DNA of 19,816 nucleotides from the NCBI GenBank assembly GCA_001564205.1, contig LKMY01000009.1, forward strand, positions 1 through 19,816, read 5' to 3'. The notes under the pieces were generated by a model that saw nothing but the letters and a program-made list of their open reading frames with translations, was not told the DNA's origin and searched no databases. Numbering within the stretch: the first letter of the stretch is position 1; each line of letters opens with the position of its first letter. Below are positions 1 through 7,248 of the stretch, one piece after another. Origin of the DNA: Nanohaloarchaea archaeon PL-Br10_U2g5. Its GTDB lineage: Archaea > Halobacteriota > Halobacteria > Halobacteriales > Haloferacaceae. A program made the translations under genes and the position numbers.

Positions 1-47
1 AACTCGCGAGCCGGGCTGCGTCGAACCGGAGGATCGTACGACGGCGC

Positions 48-419
48 TCAGTCGAGGAGAACGGCGTTGACCTGTCCGGACTGGCCGGGACGCGAGGTGA
101 CGCGGGCGCGACCGGCGGACGTCTCGATGATTGCGCCCTTCGTGATGATGTTTCGACGTGCGTAGTTGACGTTCGAGGGGTTGTCGATGACGTTCTCGAT
201 CTCGGCTTCGGAGACCTCGCCGCCCTGTGCGACCTGTGCGACGTTCGTCGAGAGCGCGCGGACCTTCTTTTCCGTGCCACGGGAGTCGATGTACTGGACT
301 CGCGTTTCGCCGACGGTCGTCTCGGCGGGTTCGCGTCCGAGCTGGTGTCGCTTCTTGTTCGAGGCATGCTTGAGTCGGCCGCCGGTTCGCTTGCGGGTGG
401 AGCGTCCCTGGTCTTTCAT
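48..419 (-). CDS. rps8e: 30S ribosomal protein S8e
   Basis: Structural protein of the archaeal/eukaryotic small ribosomal subunit, with no bacterial orthologue. The 123-residue product begins MKDQGRSTRKRTGG and holds the family's basic N-terminus, a central stretch around VQYIDSRGTEKKVRAL, and the C-terminal segment with NPSNVNYARRNIITKGAII; length and order fit archaeal S8e. The open frame continues upstream, but the ATG at 417-419 is the family start. It also lies about 26 nt after a TATA-like box (CTTCAAGTATTC on the minus strand, 439-450), which fits a leaderless mRNA. The gene is divergent from the winged-helix gene that starts at 599. Family assignment is secure; the leaderless start is inferred. 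Confidence 0.96.
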   Translation of the reverse strand: MKDQGRSTRKRTGGRLKHASNKKRHQLGREPAETTVGETRVQYIDSRGTEKKVRALSTNVAQVAQGGEVSEAEIENVIDNPSNVNYARRNIITKGAIIETSAGRARVTSRPGQSGQVNAVLLD

Positions 420-598
420 ACAGAGATGAACAGTCAGCGAATACTTGAAGCGTTCGACTCGTCCCGACGCCAAGAGCAGCGAGACCGCTCTTCGACGGCG
501 CCGAGGGAGGGCGGTGGGTTCCCGATCCGGAGGACCGTCGTTGGAAGCGCTCGAGACGAAGTTCGATGGTTTAAGTTCCGGCGGTCGAACGGTCACTC
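420..598. promoter_or_regulatory. Divergent promoter region, rps8e / wHTH gene
   Basis: A 179-bp intergenic region between two divergent genes. It has a TATA-like box for rps8e at 439-450 (minus strand) and one for the regulator at 569-577 (GTTTAAGTT, plus strand), each centred about 26 nt from its start codon. No Shine-Dalgarno is evident at either start. No small gene or RNA was recognised in between. The boxes are read by eye. Confidence 0.5.
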
Positions 599-982
599 AT
601 GGTGCGGGACCCGTCACGCGAGGAGGATCCACCGGTCGCCGACGTGTTAGACGCGCTGGCCGACGACGCCGCACGGCGAATCGTCACAGCGCTCTCCGAG
701 CCGAAAACGGCGAGTGACCTCTCCGAGGAGTGTGACATCCCCCTGTCGACGACGTACCGGAAACTCGAGACGCTCACGGACGCCTCCCTGCTGGAGGAGT
801 CGACCGACATCAGACGCGACGGACAGCATACGACCCGATACTCGGTCTCATTCGAGACGGTGACCGTCTCACTCAACGGAGAGGGAGGCGCCCGAGCGTT
901 CGACATCGAGTTCACTCGTCCGGAGCGCAGCCGAGACGAACGGCTCGCGGACCTCTGGTCGGAGCTACGAGAAGAAACATGA
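599..982 (+). CDS. Winged helix-turn-helix transcriptional regulator
   Basis: Predicted DNA-binding regulator of 127 residues. An ArsR-like winged-helix fold is visible at roughly residues 12-75: LADDAARRIVTALSEPKTAS is the helix-1/2 region, CDIPLSTTYRKLETLTDASL is the recognition-helix region, and the wing around EESTDIRRDGQHTTRYS follows. The remaining acidic C-terminus has no recognised ligand-binding domain. No cysteine cluster for metal sensing is seen (only one Cys). The start is supported by a TATA-like box (GTTTAAGTT, 569-577) 26 nt upstream. The stop overlaps the next gene's start as ATGA, so the two are probably co-translated. The target is unknown; regulation of its own operon is a natural guess but is not shown by the sequence. 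Confidence 0.85.
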   Translation: MVRDPSREEDPPVADVLDALADDAARRIVTALSEPKTASDLSEECDIPLSTTYRKLETLTDASLLEESTDIRRDGQHTTRYSVSFETVTVSLNGEGGARAFDIEFTRPERSRDERLADLWSELREET

Positions 983-1257
983 CCACACACCTCAATCTCA
1001 TCATCATCGTTGCAAAGACCGCCATCCTGCTGCTCGGTGGTAGCATCACCTACTACGCCCTCCGCGCGTACGGCCGAACCGGAGATTCGTCGCTTCGGGC
1101 TCTCGGCGTCGGGTTCGGGATCGTGACGATCGGCGCGCTCGTCGGCGGCGTCTCTCACCAGATAATCGGCGCTGATCTCGCCATCGGAATTGCGATCAAC
1201 AGCCTGTTGACCGCGATCGGATTCGGCGTCATCGTCTACTCGCTGTACGTGGAGTGA
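979..1257 (+). CDS. Small three-TM membrane protein (DUF7521-like)
   Basis: A 92-residue integral membrane protein of unknown function. Three hydrophobic segments are visible: about residues 5-30, 41-64 and 66-91, with a short basic/polar loop (RAYGRTGDSSLRA) after the first. It resembles the haloarchaeal small membrane proteins labelled DUF7521, which commonly follow an HTH gene; this assignment is from memory and unverified. Its ATG overlaps the stop of the upstream regulator (ATGA at 979-982), indicating translational coupling. The pairing suggests that the regulator senses or controls something at the membrane, but no substrate motif is visible. Confidence 0.75.
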   Translation: MTTHLNLIIIVAKTAILLLGGSITYYALRAYGRTGDSSLRALGVGFGIVTIGALVGGVSHQIIGADLAIGIAINSLLTAIGFGVIVYSLYVE

Positions 1258-1347
1258 GCGGGGCCGGTGAACGCACGGAGCTGGAAACGACGTATCGACA
1301 TCCGACGAACGGTAGCCTTTTGCAGCGTTCGGTCATCGAATTCAACA

Positions 1348-2049
1348 ATGAGCGACGCACGTGAGGAGCTCTCTCGCCGGATCGCCGGCGAGGTAACGCT
1401 CAGCGACGACCCCGGAGCGACGCTCCGGAAGTGGCGGACCGACTTCGACGTTTCACAGACGGAGCTCGCCGACCAGCTTGGCGTCTCCTCGTCGGTGATC
1501 TCCGATTATGAGAGCGGCCGCCGCGAGAGCCCGGGGATCGGCGTCGTCCGGCGCACCGTCGAAGGGCTACTCGATATCGACGAGCGTCGAGGCGGCGGCC
1601 GGCTCCGCCAGTACGCTCGAGTACTCTCCGCGGGCTTCGAGAGCGACATCGTCCACGACCTCCGCGAGTACTCGACCGCGGTGCCACTGGAGGAGTTCTA
1701 CGAGGCGATGGGAGCGACGGAAGTCGTTCGCGGCGATGCAGACCACGTGAACGGTCACACCGTTATCAACTCCATCCAGGCGATCACTCGCCTGTCGAGC
1801 GAGGAGTTCTACCGGCTGTACGGTCAGTCGACGAATCGCGCCCTTGTGTTTACCGGCGTCACGCGCGGCGAATCGCCGCTGGTCGCCCTGCGTGTCGTGA
1901 GTCCGACCCCGAACGCGGTCGTGCTTCACGGGATCGAAGACGGAGATCTCTGGGATCATGCCGCGGATTTGGCTCGTGTCGACGGGTTCTCGCTGGCGAC
2001 ATCGACACGAGATCTCGACGACTGTCTGGCGGCGCTACAGGCGCTGTGA
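1348..2049 (+). CDS. Cro/C1-type HTH transcriptional regulator (COG1709-like)
   Basis: A 233-residue predicted regulator. Residues 24-66 form an XRE/Cro-C1 helix-turn-helix: LRKWRTDFDVSQTELADQLG then VSSSVISDYESGRRESPG. The C-terminal ~150 residues form a conserved alpha/beta domain (DIVHDLREYSTAVPLEEFYE; NGHTVINSIQAITRLSSEEF; GVTRGESPLVALRVVSPTPN) as in archaeal COG1709 proteins, whose ligand is unknown to me. The frame opens earlier at a GTG near 1267, but the ATG at 1348 places MSDAREELSRRIAGEV at the start and has a weak T-rich box (CCTTTTG, about 1315-1321) 28-30 nt upstream. The next gene follows 43 nt later on the same strand. Fold confident, role unknown. Confidence 0.82.
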   Translation: MSDAREELSRRIAGEVTLSDDPGATLRKWRTDFDVSQTELADQLGVSSSVISDYESGRRESPGIGVVRRTVEGLLDIDERRGGGRLRQYARVLSAGFESDIVHDLREYSTAVPLEEFYEAMGATEVVRGDADHVNGHTVINSIQAITRLSSEEFYRLYGQSTNRALVFTGVTRGESPLVALRVVSPTPNAVVLHGIEDGDLWDHAADLARVDGFSLATSTRDLDDCLAALQAL

Positions 2050-2092
2050 CCGAACCGCGGCGCTGAAACCGCTGGGATCCGTTCTGTCGGGT

Positions 2093-2638
2093 ATGAACGA
2101 CGACTACGCCGAGCGACTCCGTGCCAATCGCCGTGAGAAAGACGAGTTCTTCGACGAGCATCCGCAGTCGCCGATACCCCCGGAGCACCGCGATACCTTC
2201 GATGGGCTCGACTACTTTCCGCCTTCCCCCGACTACCGCGTCGAGGCGACGGTGACCGTTCACGACGATCCCGACTCCGTCGAGATGGAGACGACCGCAA
2301 GCAATCCGGTCCGGTATCTCCGGGTCGTCACCTTCGCCTTCGAGATCAGCGGGACGGAACACACCCTCGCCGGCTACCGGCAGGAGGGCGATAACGGGAC
2401 GATATTCGTGCCGTTTCGCGACAAAACGACCGGCCAGCAGACGTACCACCAGGGCCGATACATGGAGCTCGAGCCGAACGAACGGCTCACTGACGGTGAC
2501 GTCGTTACCCTCGATTTGAACCTCGCCTACAACCCGTTCTGTGCGTACAGCGAGACGTTCTCGTGTCCGCTCCCGCCGGAAGAGAACTGGTTAGAGAGCG
2601 TGATTCCGGCCGGAGAAAAGGCGCCGGACATCGCCTGA
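2093..2638 (+). CDS. DUF1684 domain-containing protein
   Basis: A 181-residue soluble protein of unknown biochemical role. It shows the DUF1684 (COG3358) pattern almost end to end: DEFFDEHPQSPIPPEHRDTF and GLDYFPPSPDYR near the N-terminus, a central beta region (EISGTEHTLAGYRQEGDNGT, IFVPFRDKTTGQQTYHQGRY), and the C-terminal signature with LAYNPFCAYSETFSCPLPPE followed by AGEKAP. Two cysteines lie in that last block. No signal peptide or TM segment is present. The open frame runs upstream to 1958 inside the previous gene; the ATG at 2093 matches the usual family start, close to the FF.P.SP motif. It converges with the modE-like gene, with a 33-bp gap. Confidence 0.88.
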   Translation: MNDDYAERLRANRREKDEFFDEHPQSPIPPEHRDTFDGLDYFPPSPDYRVEATVTVHDDPDSVEMETTASNPVRYLRVVTFAFEISGTEHTLAGYRQEGDNGTIFVPFRDKTTGQQTYHQGRYMELEPNERLTDGDVVTLDLNLAYNPFCAYSETFSCPLPPEENWLESVIPAGEKAPDIA

Positions 2639-2671
2639 TTCGGAGCGAGTCCCAGTGGTCAACGCCACACG

Positions 2672-3358
2672 TTAGCTGAGCCGTGTCGCCGTCGCCTTCC
2701 AGGTGAGTACGACCTCGCGTCCCTCGGCTAACTCGAGTCGATCAGCGCTGTCGTCCGTCACAAGTGCGCGAAATAGGGTCCCAGAAACGTCGATACAGAC
2801 GGTTGACACCGTTTCGCCGTGTTCGATCGTCGTAACCGTTCCGGAGAGGCGGTTCCTCGCGCTCGTCAAATCGGGGTCTCGGTCGGCAGCCGGATCGAGA
2901 ACGGTGAGCGAGTCCGCTCCGATCCGGACTTGGACGGCGTCACCGGGAGCGACGCTATCGTGGAGCCCGCGGACACTGCCGACGCTCGTCGTTACGGCGG
3001 CCAGCTCACCCGAAATCGATACCACCGTCCCTTCGAGAACGGTTTCGGGAACGTGTGCTGTCGCGGAGAGTGCGGCCTGAAGCCGTTCGTACTGGTTTAT
3101 CAGGCGCATCGCGCTGTCGGTCACCGTGCTTCCACCGCCACCGCTTCCACCGCGACGTCGTTCGACTAAGGGGCCGAACACCGATTCGAGCGCGTCGATC
3201 CGGGAGAGATCGCGTGCACGCGAGCGACCGAGATTCGTCGATGCCTTCGCTACCGAGCCGGTCTGATCAATCGTCCGGAGCAACGTCACGTCCCGTTCGT
3301 CAAGCTCGACGCCGTCTCGGACGAGAGCGGCACGCCCCTGTCCACTCGTTTCATCCAT
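2672..3358 (-). CDS. modE: ModE-family regulator with TOBE domains
   Basis: Molybdate/tungstate-responsive transcriptional regulator, 228 residues. The N-terminal winged helix at about residues 17-80 matches ModE: LLRTIDQTGSVAKASTNLGR, then GPLVERRRGGSGGGGSTVTD, the characteristic glycine-rich wing. Two TOBE/Mop-like oxyanion-binding domains follow: one opening VLEGTVVSISGELAAVTTSV and a second opening NRLSGTVTTIEHGETVSTVC and ending VVLTWKATATRLS. The start used is the ATG at 3356-3358; a longer frame to 3448 would overlap tupC and adds non-family sequence. It is the last gene of the tupABC-modE cluster, 46 nt after tupC, so it probably senses the transported oxyanion and controls this operon. 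Which anion it binds cannot be read from sequence. Confidence 0.9.
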   Translation of the reverse strand: MDETSGQGRAALVRDGVELDERDVTLLRTIDQTGSVAKASTNLGRSRARDLSRIDALESVFGPLVERRRGGSGGGGSTVTDSAMRLINQYERLQAALSATAHVPETVLEGTVVSISGELAAVTTSVGSVRGLHDSVAPGDAVQVRIGADSLTVLDPAADRDPDLTSARNRLSGTVTTIEHGETVSTVCIDVSGTLFRALVTDDSADRLELAEGREVVLTWKATATRLS

Positions 3359-3404
3359 CGTTCGGTGTCTGTTCGGGAGCGAGTAGCATGTTGTCTGTTT
3401 CGAT

Positions 3405-4364
3405 TCAGTAGACGAGTTCACCGTGGATAAACTGCCGTGCACGAGCATCGTCGGGATCGGTGAATACGCGTTCCGTGGGTCCGAACTCGATAACGCTCCC
3501 TTCGAGCATCACCGCGACGCGATCGGCGACACGCTCCGCCTGATGCATGTCGTGGGTGGCGATGGCGACGCCGATCCCGCGTGCCCGCGCCGCCTCGATC
3601 GCCGCCTCGATAACCGCGGTGTTCCGTGGGTCGAGATCGGACGTCGGCTCGTCGAGGAGCAGAAACGCCGGATTGTACGCGATGGCACGGGCGAACGCCA
3701 CGCGCTGTGCTTCTCCCCCGGAGAGCGAAGCCGCCGGCTTCGTTTCTGCGTCTGCGAGCCCGACGAGGTCCAACGCCTCGGCGACCTCGGTACTCGGCTC
3801 TTCACCACGTAGCCGCGAGAACCAGTGCATCAGCCGATCGCGCCACCGCCGGCGGATATGCTGCCCGTAGCTCACGTTGTGACGGACAGTCGCGTCGAAG
3901 AGGTTCGGAGATTGAAACACCATCCCGATTCGCCGCCGAACGGCGAGCCGTTCGCGCTCGGACAGCGCCCAGACGTCCGTGCCGTCCACCCCGACCGCCC
4001 CCCTGTCCGGCTCGTAAAACAGAGAGAGTAGTCGGAGTACCGTCGTTTTCCCGGTCCCGGAGGGACCGATGATCGCCACCGTTTCACCGCCTTCGACCGC
4101 AAGCGTTACTTCGTCGAGAACGTCGGTATCATCGAATCCGTGACTGACGGAGTTGAGCGCGAGACGGCTGCTCGTCCTCTGTGCTCCTCTTTGCTGTCGT
4201 TGCTGGCGCTGTTGCTGATGTTGCTGATGCTGGTGTTGATGTTGCTGATGCTGGTGTTGATGTTGCTGCTGGTGTTGCTGATGTTGCTGCTGGTGTTGGT
4301 GTCGTTGCGGCGATTGCTGCGGCTGTTTCCGTTGATGCGCTTGTCGGTTCCGTCGCCGTCTCAT
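3405..4364 (-). CDS. tupC: Tungstate ABC transporter ATPase with His/Gln-rich leader
   Basis: Nucleotide-binding subunit that powers the importer with TupA and TupB on the cytoplasmic face. As read, it has 319 residues: Walker [10 protein letters not shown] (100-108), Q-loop Q151, signature LSGGEAQ (214-220), Walker B LLLDEP (235-240) and switch H271. The ABC core starts only at about residue 67 ([11 protein letters not shown]), so the first ~66 residues are extra. Residues 10-57 are almost purely Gln, His and Arg (12 His), encoded by an imperfect 21-bp repeat. The ATG overlaps the tupB stop (ATGA at 4361-4364). An alternative frame from a GTG at 4374 reads through the same DNA as an acidic Ala/Thr/Ser/Pro leader and ends at 4129, suggesting a possible frameshift. 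The core is certain; the true N-terminus is doubtful. Confidence 0.88.
   Translation of the reverse strand: MRRRRNRQAHQRKQPQQSPQRHQHQQQHQQHQQQHQHQHQQHQHQHQQHQQQRQQRQQRGAQRTSSRLALNSVSHGFDDTDVLDEVTLAVEGGETVAIIGPSGTGKTTVLRLLSLFYEPDRGAVGVDGTDVWALSERERLAVRRRIGMVFQSPNLFDATVRHNVSYGQHIRRRWRDRLMHWFSRLRGEEPSTEVAEALDLVGLADAETKPAASLSGGEAQRVAFARAIAYNPAFLLLDEPTSDLDPRNTAVIEAAIEAARARGIGVAIATHDMHQAERVADRVAVMLEGSVIEFGPTERVFTDPDDARARQFIHGELVY
4220..4303. repeat. Imperfect 21-bp tandem repeat in tupC
   Basis: Four consecutive 21-bp units lie at 4220-4240, 4241-4261, 4262-4282 and 4283-4303. The first two are identical; the last two are degenerate. On the plus strand the tract is built of GTTGCTG, ATGCTG and GTGTTG words, so it is also a GTTG/CTG-rich microsatellite. 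Twenty-one bp is seven codons, so changes in copy number keep the frame, but single-base slippage in the short words would not. It is read on the minus strand as the His/Gln tract of TupC. Confidence 0.85.
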
Positions 4365-5089
4365 CTGCGGCCACCTCCGAACCGAAGAACCAGCCCGTTA
4401 ATCAGCAGGACGAGCGTGACGAGGATCACACCGAGGATCATCGCCAGCTCGAAGCGTCCCTGCCGAGCTTCGAGCTGGATCGCCGTTGTGAGCGTCCGCG
4501 TGACGGACGTGCCGTCGGCACCGGCGATGTTGCCGCCGACGATGAGCACCGATCCCACTTCGCTTATCGCTCGCCCCAGCCCGGCCAAAACGGCGGTCAC
4601 GACTCCGTACCGAGCCTCTTTGATCGTCACGAGTGCGACGTCGAGACGCGTTCCACCAATTGCATACGCAGCGTCGCGGACTCCGTCTTCGACGCTACTC
4701 ACCGCGGCCAAGCTCACACCGGTGATGACCGGGGTCGCGAGGACGAACTGCGAGATGATCATCGCCTCTTTGGTGAAGACGAGATCGAAGCCGCCGAGCG
4801 GCCCCTGATTCGAGACGGCGAACAGCACGACGAGACCGACGACCACGCTCGGGAGGCCCATCCCCGTGTTGATCAGAGCGACGACCAACCTCTTACCGGG
4901 GAACTCCGAAAACCCGACGAGCATCGCGATCGGAAGGCTCACAAGCGTACTGATCAGGACCGCCGTGAGACTCACGTACAACGAGACGGAGATAACGCTC
5001 TCGACGTAGTTGCGCTCGAACGGGAACTCGACGACGAGCGGAGCAACGCCGTCTGCGATGAGTCCGGTTGACGAAATCAGTTCGATCAT
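4361..5089 (-). CDS. tupB: Tungstate ABC transporter permease
   Basis: Membrane subunit of the oxyanion importer, 242 residues, with about five to six hydrophobic segments: residues ~27-60, 67-93, 108-130, 158-185 and 213-238. The BPD permease EAA-type loop that contacts the ATPase is visible around [20 protein letters not shown]. Together with the [13 protein letters not shown] region, this is characteristic of the TupB/CysU-like group. TupB is preferred over ModB because the adjacent binding protein is TupA-type. It starts 9 nt after the tupA stop and ends in an ATGA overlap with tupC, so the three are almost certainly one transcript with coupled translation. Confidence 0.93.
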   Translation of the reverse strand: MIELISSTGLIADGVAPLVVEFPFERNYVESVISVSLYVSLTAVLISTLVSLPIAMLVGFSEFPGKRLVVALINTGMGLPSVVVGLVVLFAVSNQGPLGGFDLVFTKEAMIISQFVLATPVITGVSLAAVSSVEDGVRDAAYAIGGTRLDVALVTIKEARYGVVTAVLAGLGRAISEVGSVLIVGGNIAGADGTSVTRTLTTAIQLEARQGRFELAMILGVILVTLVLLINGLVLRFGGGRR

Positions 5090-5098
5090 CGGTCTTAT

Positions 5099-6010
5099 TC
5101 ACCGCTCGTTCGATGTCCAGCCTTCGGGGACGTACTGCCGGAAGTTCGGATCCGCAGAGACCGCTTCGGGGAAGAACAGCTGTTCACCGTCGACCGAGTA
5201 CTCCTCGATTATCGCTTGCCCGTCGCGAGATGTGATGAACCCGATGTACGCCATCGCGAGGTCGTAGTTGACGTTCTCGTGGATTCCGGGGTTGACGGCG
5301 ATGACACCGTACGGATTCGCAAGGAGCTCTGGTCCGCCTTCGATCGGCCCCTCGACGCGGACCGAAACATCGAGTGCGGACCGCTGGGAGAGGAACGTCC
5401 CGCGGTCGGCGAGCGTGTAGCCGGGCGTCTGATCCGCCTGATTCAGCACTGTACCCATCCCGCTGCCGGCCTCGCGATACCACTCCCCGCTGGGTTCGAC
5501 GCCGGCCGCCTCCCAGATAGCGAGCTCTTTCGTGTGGGTTCCGGAGGTGTCGCCGCGCGAGACGAAGACGGACTCGTGTTCAGCGATTGCCCGAAACGCG
5601 TCTGTCACGTCTTCGGTGCCATCGATCCCAGCCGGGTCGTCGTCGGGACCGACGACGACGAAATCGTTGAACATGAGATCACGGCGGTTGACACCGTACC
5701 CGTCTTGAAGGAACTCGTCTTCGAGCGAGCGGGCGTGAACCATCACGACGTCAGCATCGCCTGCCCGTCCGGTTTCGAGTGCCGCTCCGGTTCCCTGTGC
5801 GACGGCGTCGACCGTGACACCGTAGCGGTCTTCGAACGCGGTGTTCACCGCGCCCAGTAGCCCCGTGTCGTATGTACTCGTCGTCGTCGTTAGCGTCAGC
5901 GTTTCGCCGCGGATCGCAGCAGTTTCCCCGCCGTCGTCACCGACGCAGCCGGCAAGCGCCGTCGCCATCCCGCCAGCCGTGGCAGTGAGAAACGTGCGCC
6001 GATGAATCAT
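5099..6010 (-). CDS. tupA: Tungstate-binding lipoprotein
   Basis: Extracellular solute-binding component, 303 residues. The N-terminus is a Tat lipoprotein signal: RRTFL (residues 4-8), a short hydrophobic stretch, then the lipobox ALAGC with Cys22 as the lipid-anchored residue, followed by an acidic linker. The mature protein opens with TTTSTYDTG (42-50), the hallmark anion-binding stretch of TupA proteins. It also has [12 protein letters not shown] (151-162), whose Arg and Thr are expected to contact the oxyanion by analogy with the family. The length is usual. It is the first gene of the tupABC-modE cluster. Upstream are a TATA-like box (6032-6043) and a palindrome (6061-6076). Specificity for tungstate over molybdate is a family inference. 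Confidence 0.93.
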   Translation of the reverse strand: MIHRRTFLTATAGGMATALAGCVGDDGGETAAIRGETLTLTTTTSTYDTGLLGAVNTAFEDRYGVTVDAVAQGTGAALETGRAGDADVVMVHARSLEDEFLQDGYGVNRRDLMFNDFVVVGPDDDPAGIDGTEDVTDAFRAIAEHESVFVSRGDTSGTHTKELAIWEAAGVEPSGEWYREAGSGMGTVLNQADQTPGYTLADRGTFLSQRSALDVSVRVEGPIEGGPELLANPYGVIAVNPGIHENVNYDLAMAYIGFITSRDGQAIIEEYSVDGEQLFFPEAVSADPNFRQYVPEGWTSNER

Positions 6011-6198
6011 TACAGATACAACCTATCAATAGCACATACTTAGCTGTGTTGCTCGTGAAATAACCATTTACGGTTACGCTGCGTAGAAAACGAAATCGGT
6101 AGTATGTTTTCGAATATGGGGGTGTAATCGCACACACACCCGCCCACTATCGCCGCGTGCGTCGGCGTTGACGCCACAGCTTCGAGCCGGCGGCCGGA
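6011..6198 (-). promoter_or_regulatory. tup operon promoter region with candidate operator
   Basis: A 188-bp, relatively AT-rich gap between the pdxS stop and the tupA start. A TATA-like box (TAAGTATG on the minus strand, within 6032-6043) is centred about 28 nt before the tupA ATG, fitting a leaderless or near-leaderless mRNA. Upstream lies an inverted repeat TAACC-N6-GGTTA (6061-6076). Further upstream GAAAAC (6086-6091) and GTTTTC (6106-6111) form a second inverted pair with a 14-nt spacer, which could be an operator half or the end hairpin of the pdxS transcript. Confidence 0.5.
6061..6076. promoter_or_regulatory. Palindromic candidate operator (TAACC-N6-GGTTA)
   Basis: The sequence TAACCATTTACGGTTA is a perfect 5-bp inverted repeat with a 6-nt spacer. 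Its near edge is about 18 bp upstream of the tupA TATA-like box. Its position and symmetry suit binding of a dimeric regulator, and the ModE-family protein encoded at the end of this operon is the obvious candidate. The sequence shows only the symmetry; the binding partner is inferred. Confidence 0.4.
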
Positions 6199-7107
6199 TC
6201 AGACGCCGCGACCCTGGAGCCGCTCTTCTTCGGGGATCGAGTCGTTTGACTGCCCTTTCATTCCCTTCCCGGTCCCGGAGGCGATCCGAGCGAGTTCTTC
6301 GGGATCGTCCCAGTTGTTGACTGCCTCGACGATAGCCTCACCCATCCGGACGGGATCCTCCGCACCGAAGATGCCTGAGCCGACGAAGATGCCGTCACAG
6401 CCGTGATACATCATCAGCGCAGCGTCTGCAGGCGTCGCGATGCCACCGGCCGCGAAGTTGACGACCGGGAGCCGGGCGGCCTCGGCGGTTTCGTGGACGA
6501 GATCGCGTGGTGCGCCGTGTTCGCGGGCCCATTTCTCGCGCTCCTCGTAGTTGAGCCCGGTGAGCGTCCGGATCTGTTTTTTGATCGTCCGTTGGTGTTT
6601 GACCGCTTGGTTGACGTCGCCGGTACCGGCCTCGCCTTTCGTCCGGATCATTGCTGCTCCCTCGCGAATTCGGCGAAGCGCCTCTGGGAGGTTCCGGGCG
6701 CCACAGACGAACGGCGACTCGAAGTCACGCTTGTCGGTGTGGTACTCGTCGTCCGCGGGGGTGAGCACCTCGCTCTCGTCGATCATGTCGACACCGAGCG
6801 CCTCCAGGATCTCCGACTCCTTGCGGTGGCCGATTCGCGATTTTCCCATGACGGGAATCGACACCTCGTCGATGACTTCGGGGACGCGCTCCGGGTCCGG
6901 CATCCGTGCGACGCCGCCGCGCTTTCGGATATCCGCCGGCACGTTCTCGAGCACCATCACGGCGACCGCGCCGGCGTCCTCGGCGATGCGGGCCTGTTCT
7001 CGGTTGACGACGTCCATAATGACGCCCCCCTTCTGCATCTGTGCGAAGCCGCGCTTGATTAGTTCGGTCCCCCGCTTCAGCTCCTCCAGATCCGTGGCCT
7101 CTGGCAT
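6199..7107 (-). CDS. pdxS: Pyridoxal 5'-phosphate synthase lyase subunit
   Basis: PdxS (Pdx1/SNZ) condenses ribose 5-phosphate, glyceraldehyde 3-phosphate and ammonia into pyridoxal 5'-phosphate, with ammonia supplied by the glutaminase PdxT. The 302-residue protein has the full (beta/alpha)8-barrel family sequence: [16 protein letters not shown] near the start with Asp32, catalytic Lys89 in MGKSRIGH, Lys157 in [20 protein letters not shown], and the phosphate-binding region [20 protein letters not shown] ... FVGSGIF. No pdxT is present in this window. The ATG at 7105-7107 is about 28 nt downstream of a TATA-like box (GTTAAGTGCC, minus strand, about 7130-7139), consistent with a leaderless transcript. 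It is divergent from mobA. Confidence 0.97.
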   Translation of the reverse strand: MPEATDLEELKRGTELIKRGFAQMQKGGVIMDVVNREQARIAEDAGAVAVMVLENVPADIRKRGGVARMPDPERVPEVIDEVSIPVMGKSRIGHRKESEILEALGVDMIDESEVLTPADDEYHTDKRDFESPFVCGARNLPEALRRIREGAAMIRTKGEAGTGDVNQAVKHQRTIKKQIRTLTGLNYEEREKWAREHGAPRDLVHETAEAARLPVVNFAAGGIATPADAALMMYHGCDGIFVGSGIFGAEDPVRMGEAIVEAVNNWDDPEELARIASGTGKGMKGQSNDSIPEEERLQGRGV

Positions 7108-7248
7108 GGTAATATGAAGGGTCTCCGGGCACTTAACGGGTCGCTTTCGCCCGGATCTCGGTCGCTGTGACGAGGAGCGGTCGGCTCCCGATCTCGGCTG
7201 CGTAGAGTCACCGCAACCGCGAAGTGGATCGCCCGCGACGATTCACAT
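7108..7248. promoter_or_regulatory. Divergent promoter region, pdxS / mobA
   Basis: A 141-bp gap between divergent genes. The pdxS side has a recognisable TATA-like element at about 7130-7139 on the minus strand. The mobA side has no convincing TATA box about 27 nt before its ATG and no clear Shine-Dalgarno, so its promoter is unresolved. No RNA gene or repeat was recognised. Confidence 0.4.

Noticed and set aside
4140..4808. Plus-strand ORF with a Leu/Met-rich stretch resembling a membrane protein
   Set aside because: It is antisense to tupC/tupB. The LLMLLM text is simply the other-strand reading of the 21-bp repeat; the rest has no family resemblance.
4181..5071. 296-residue plus-strand ORF, acidic and Ala/Val-rich
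   Set aside because: Antisense to tupB, which has clear permease motifs. The long open frame is a high-GC shadow.
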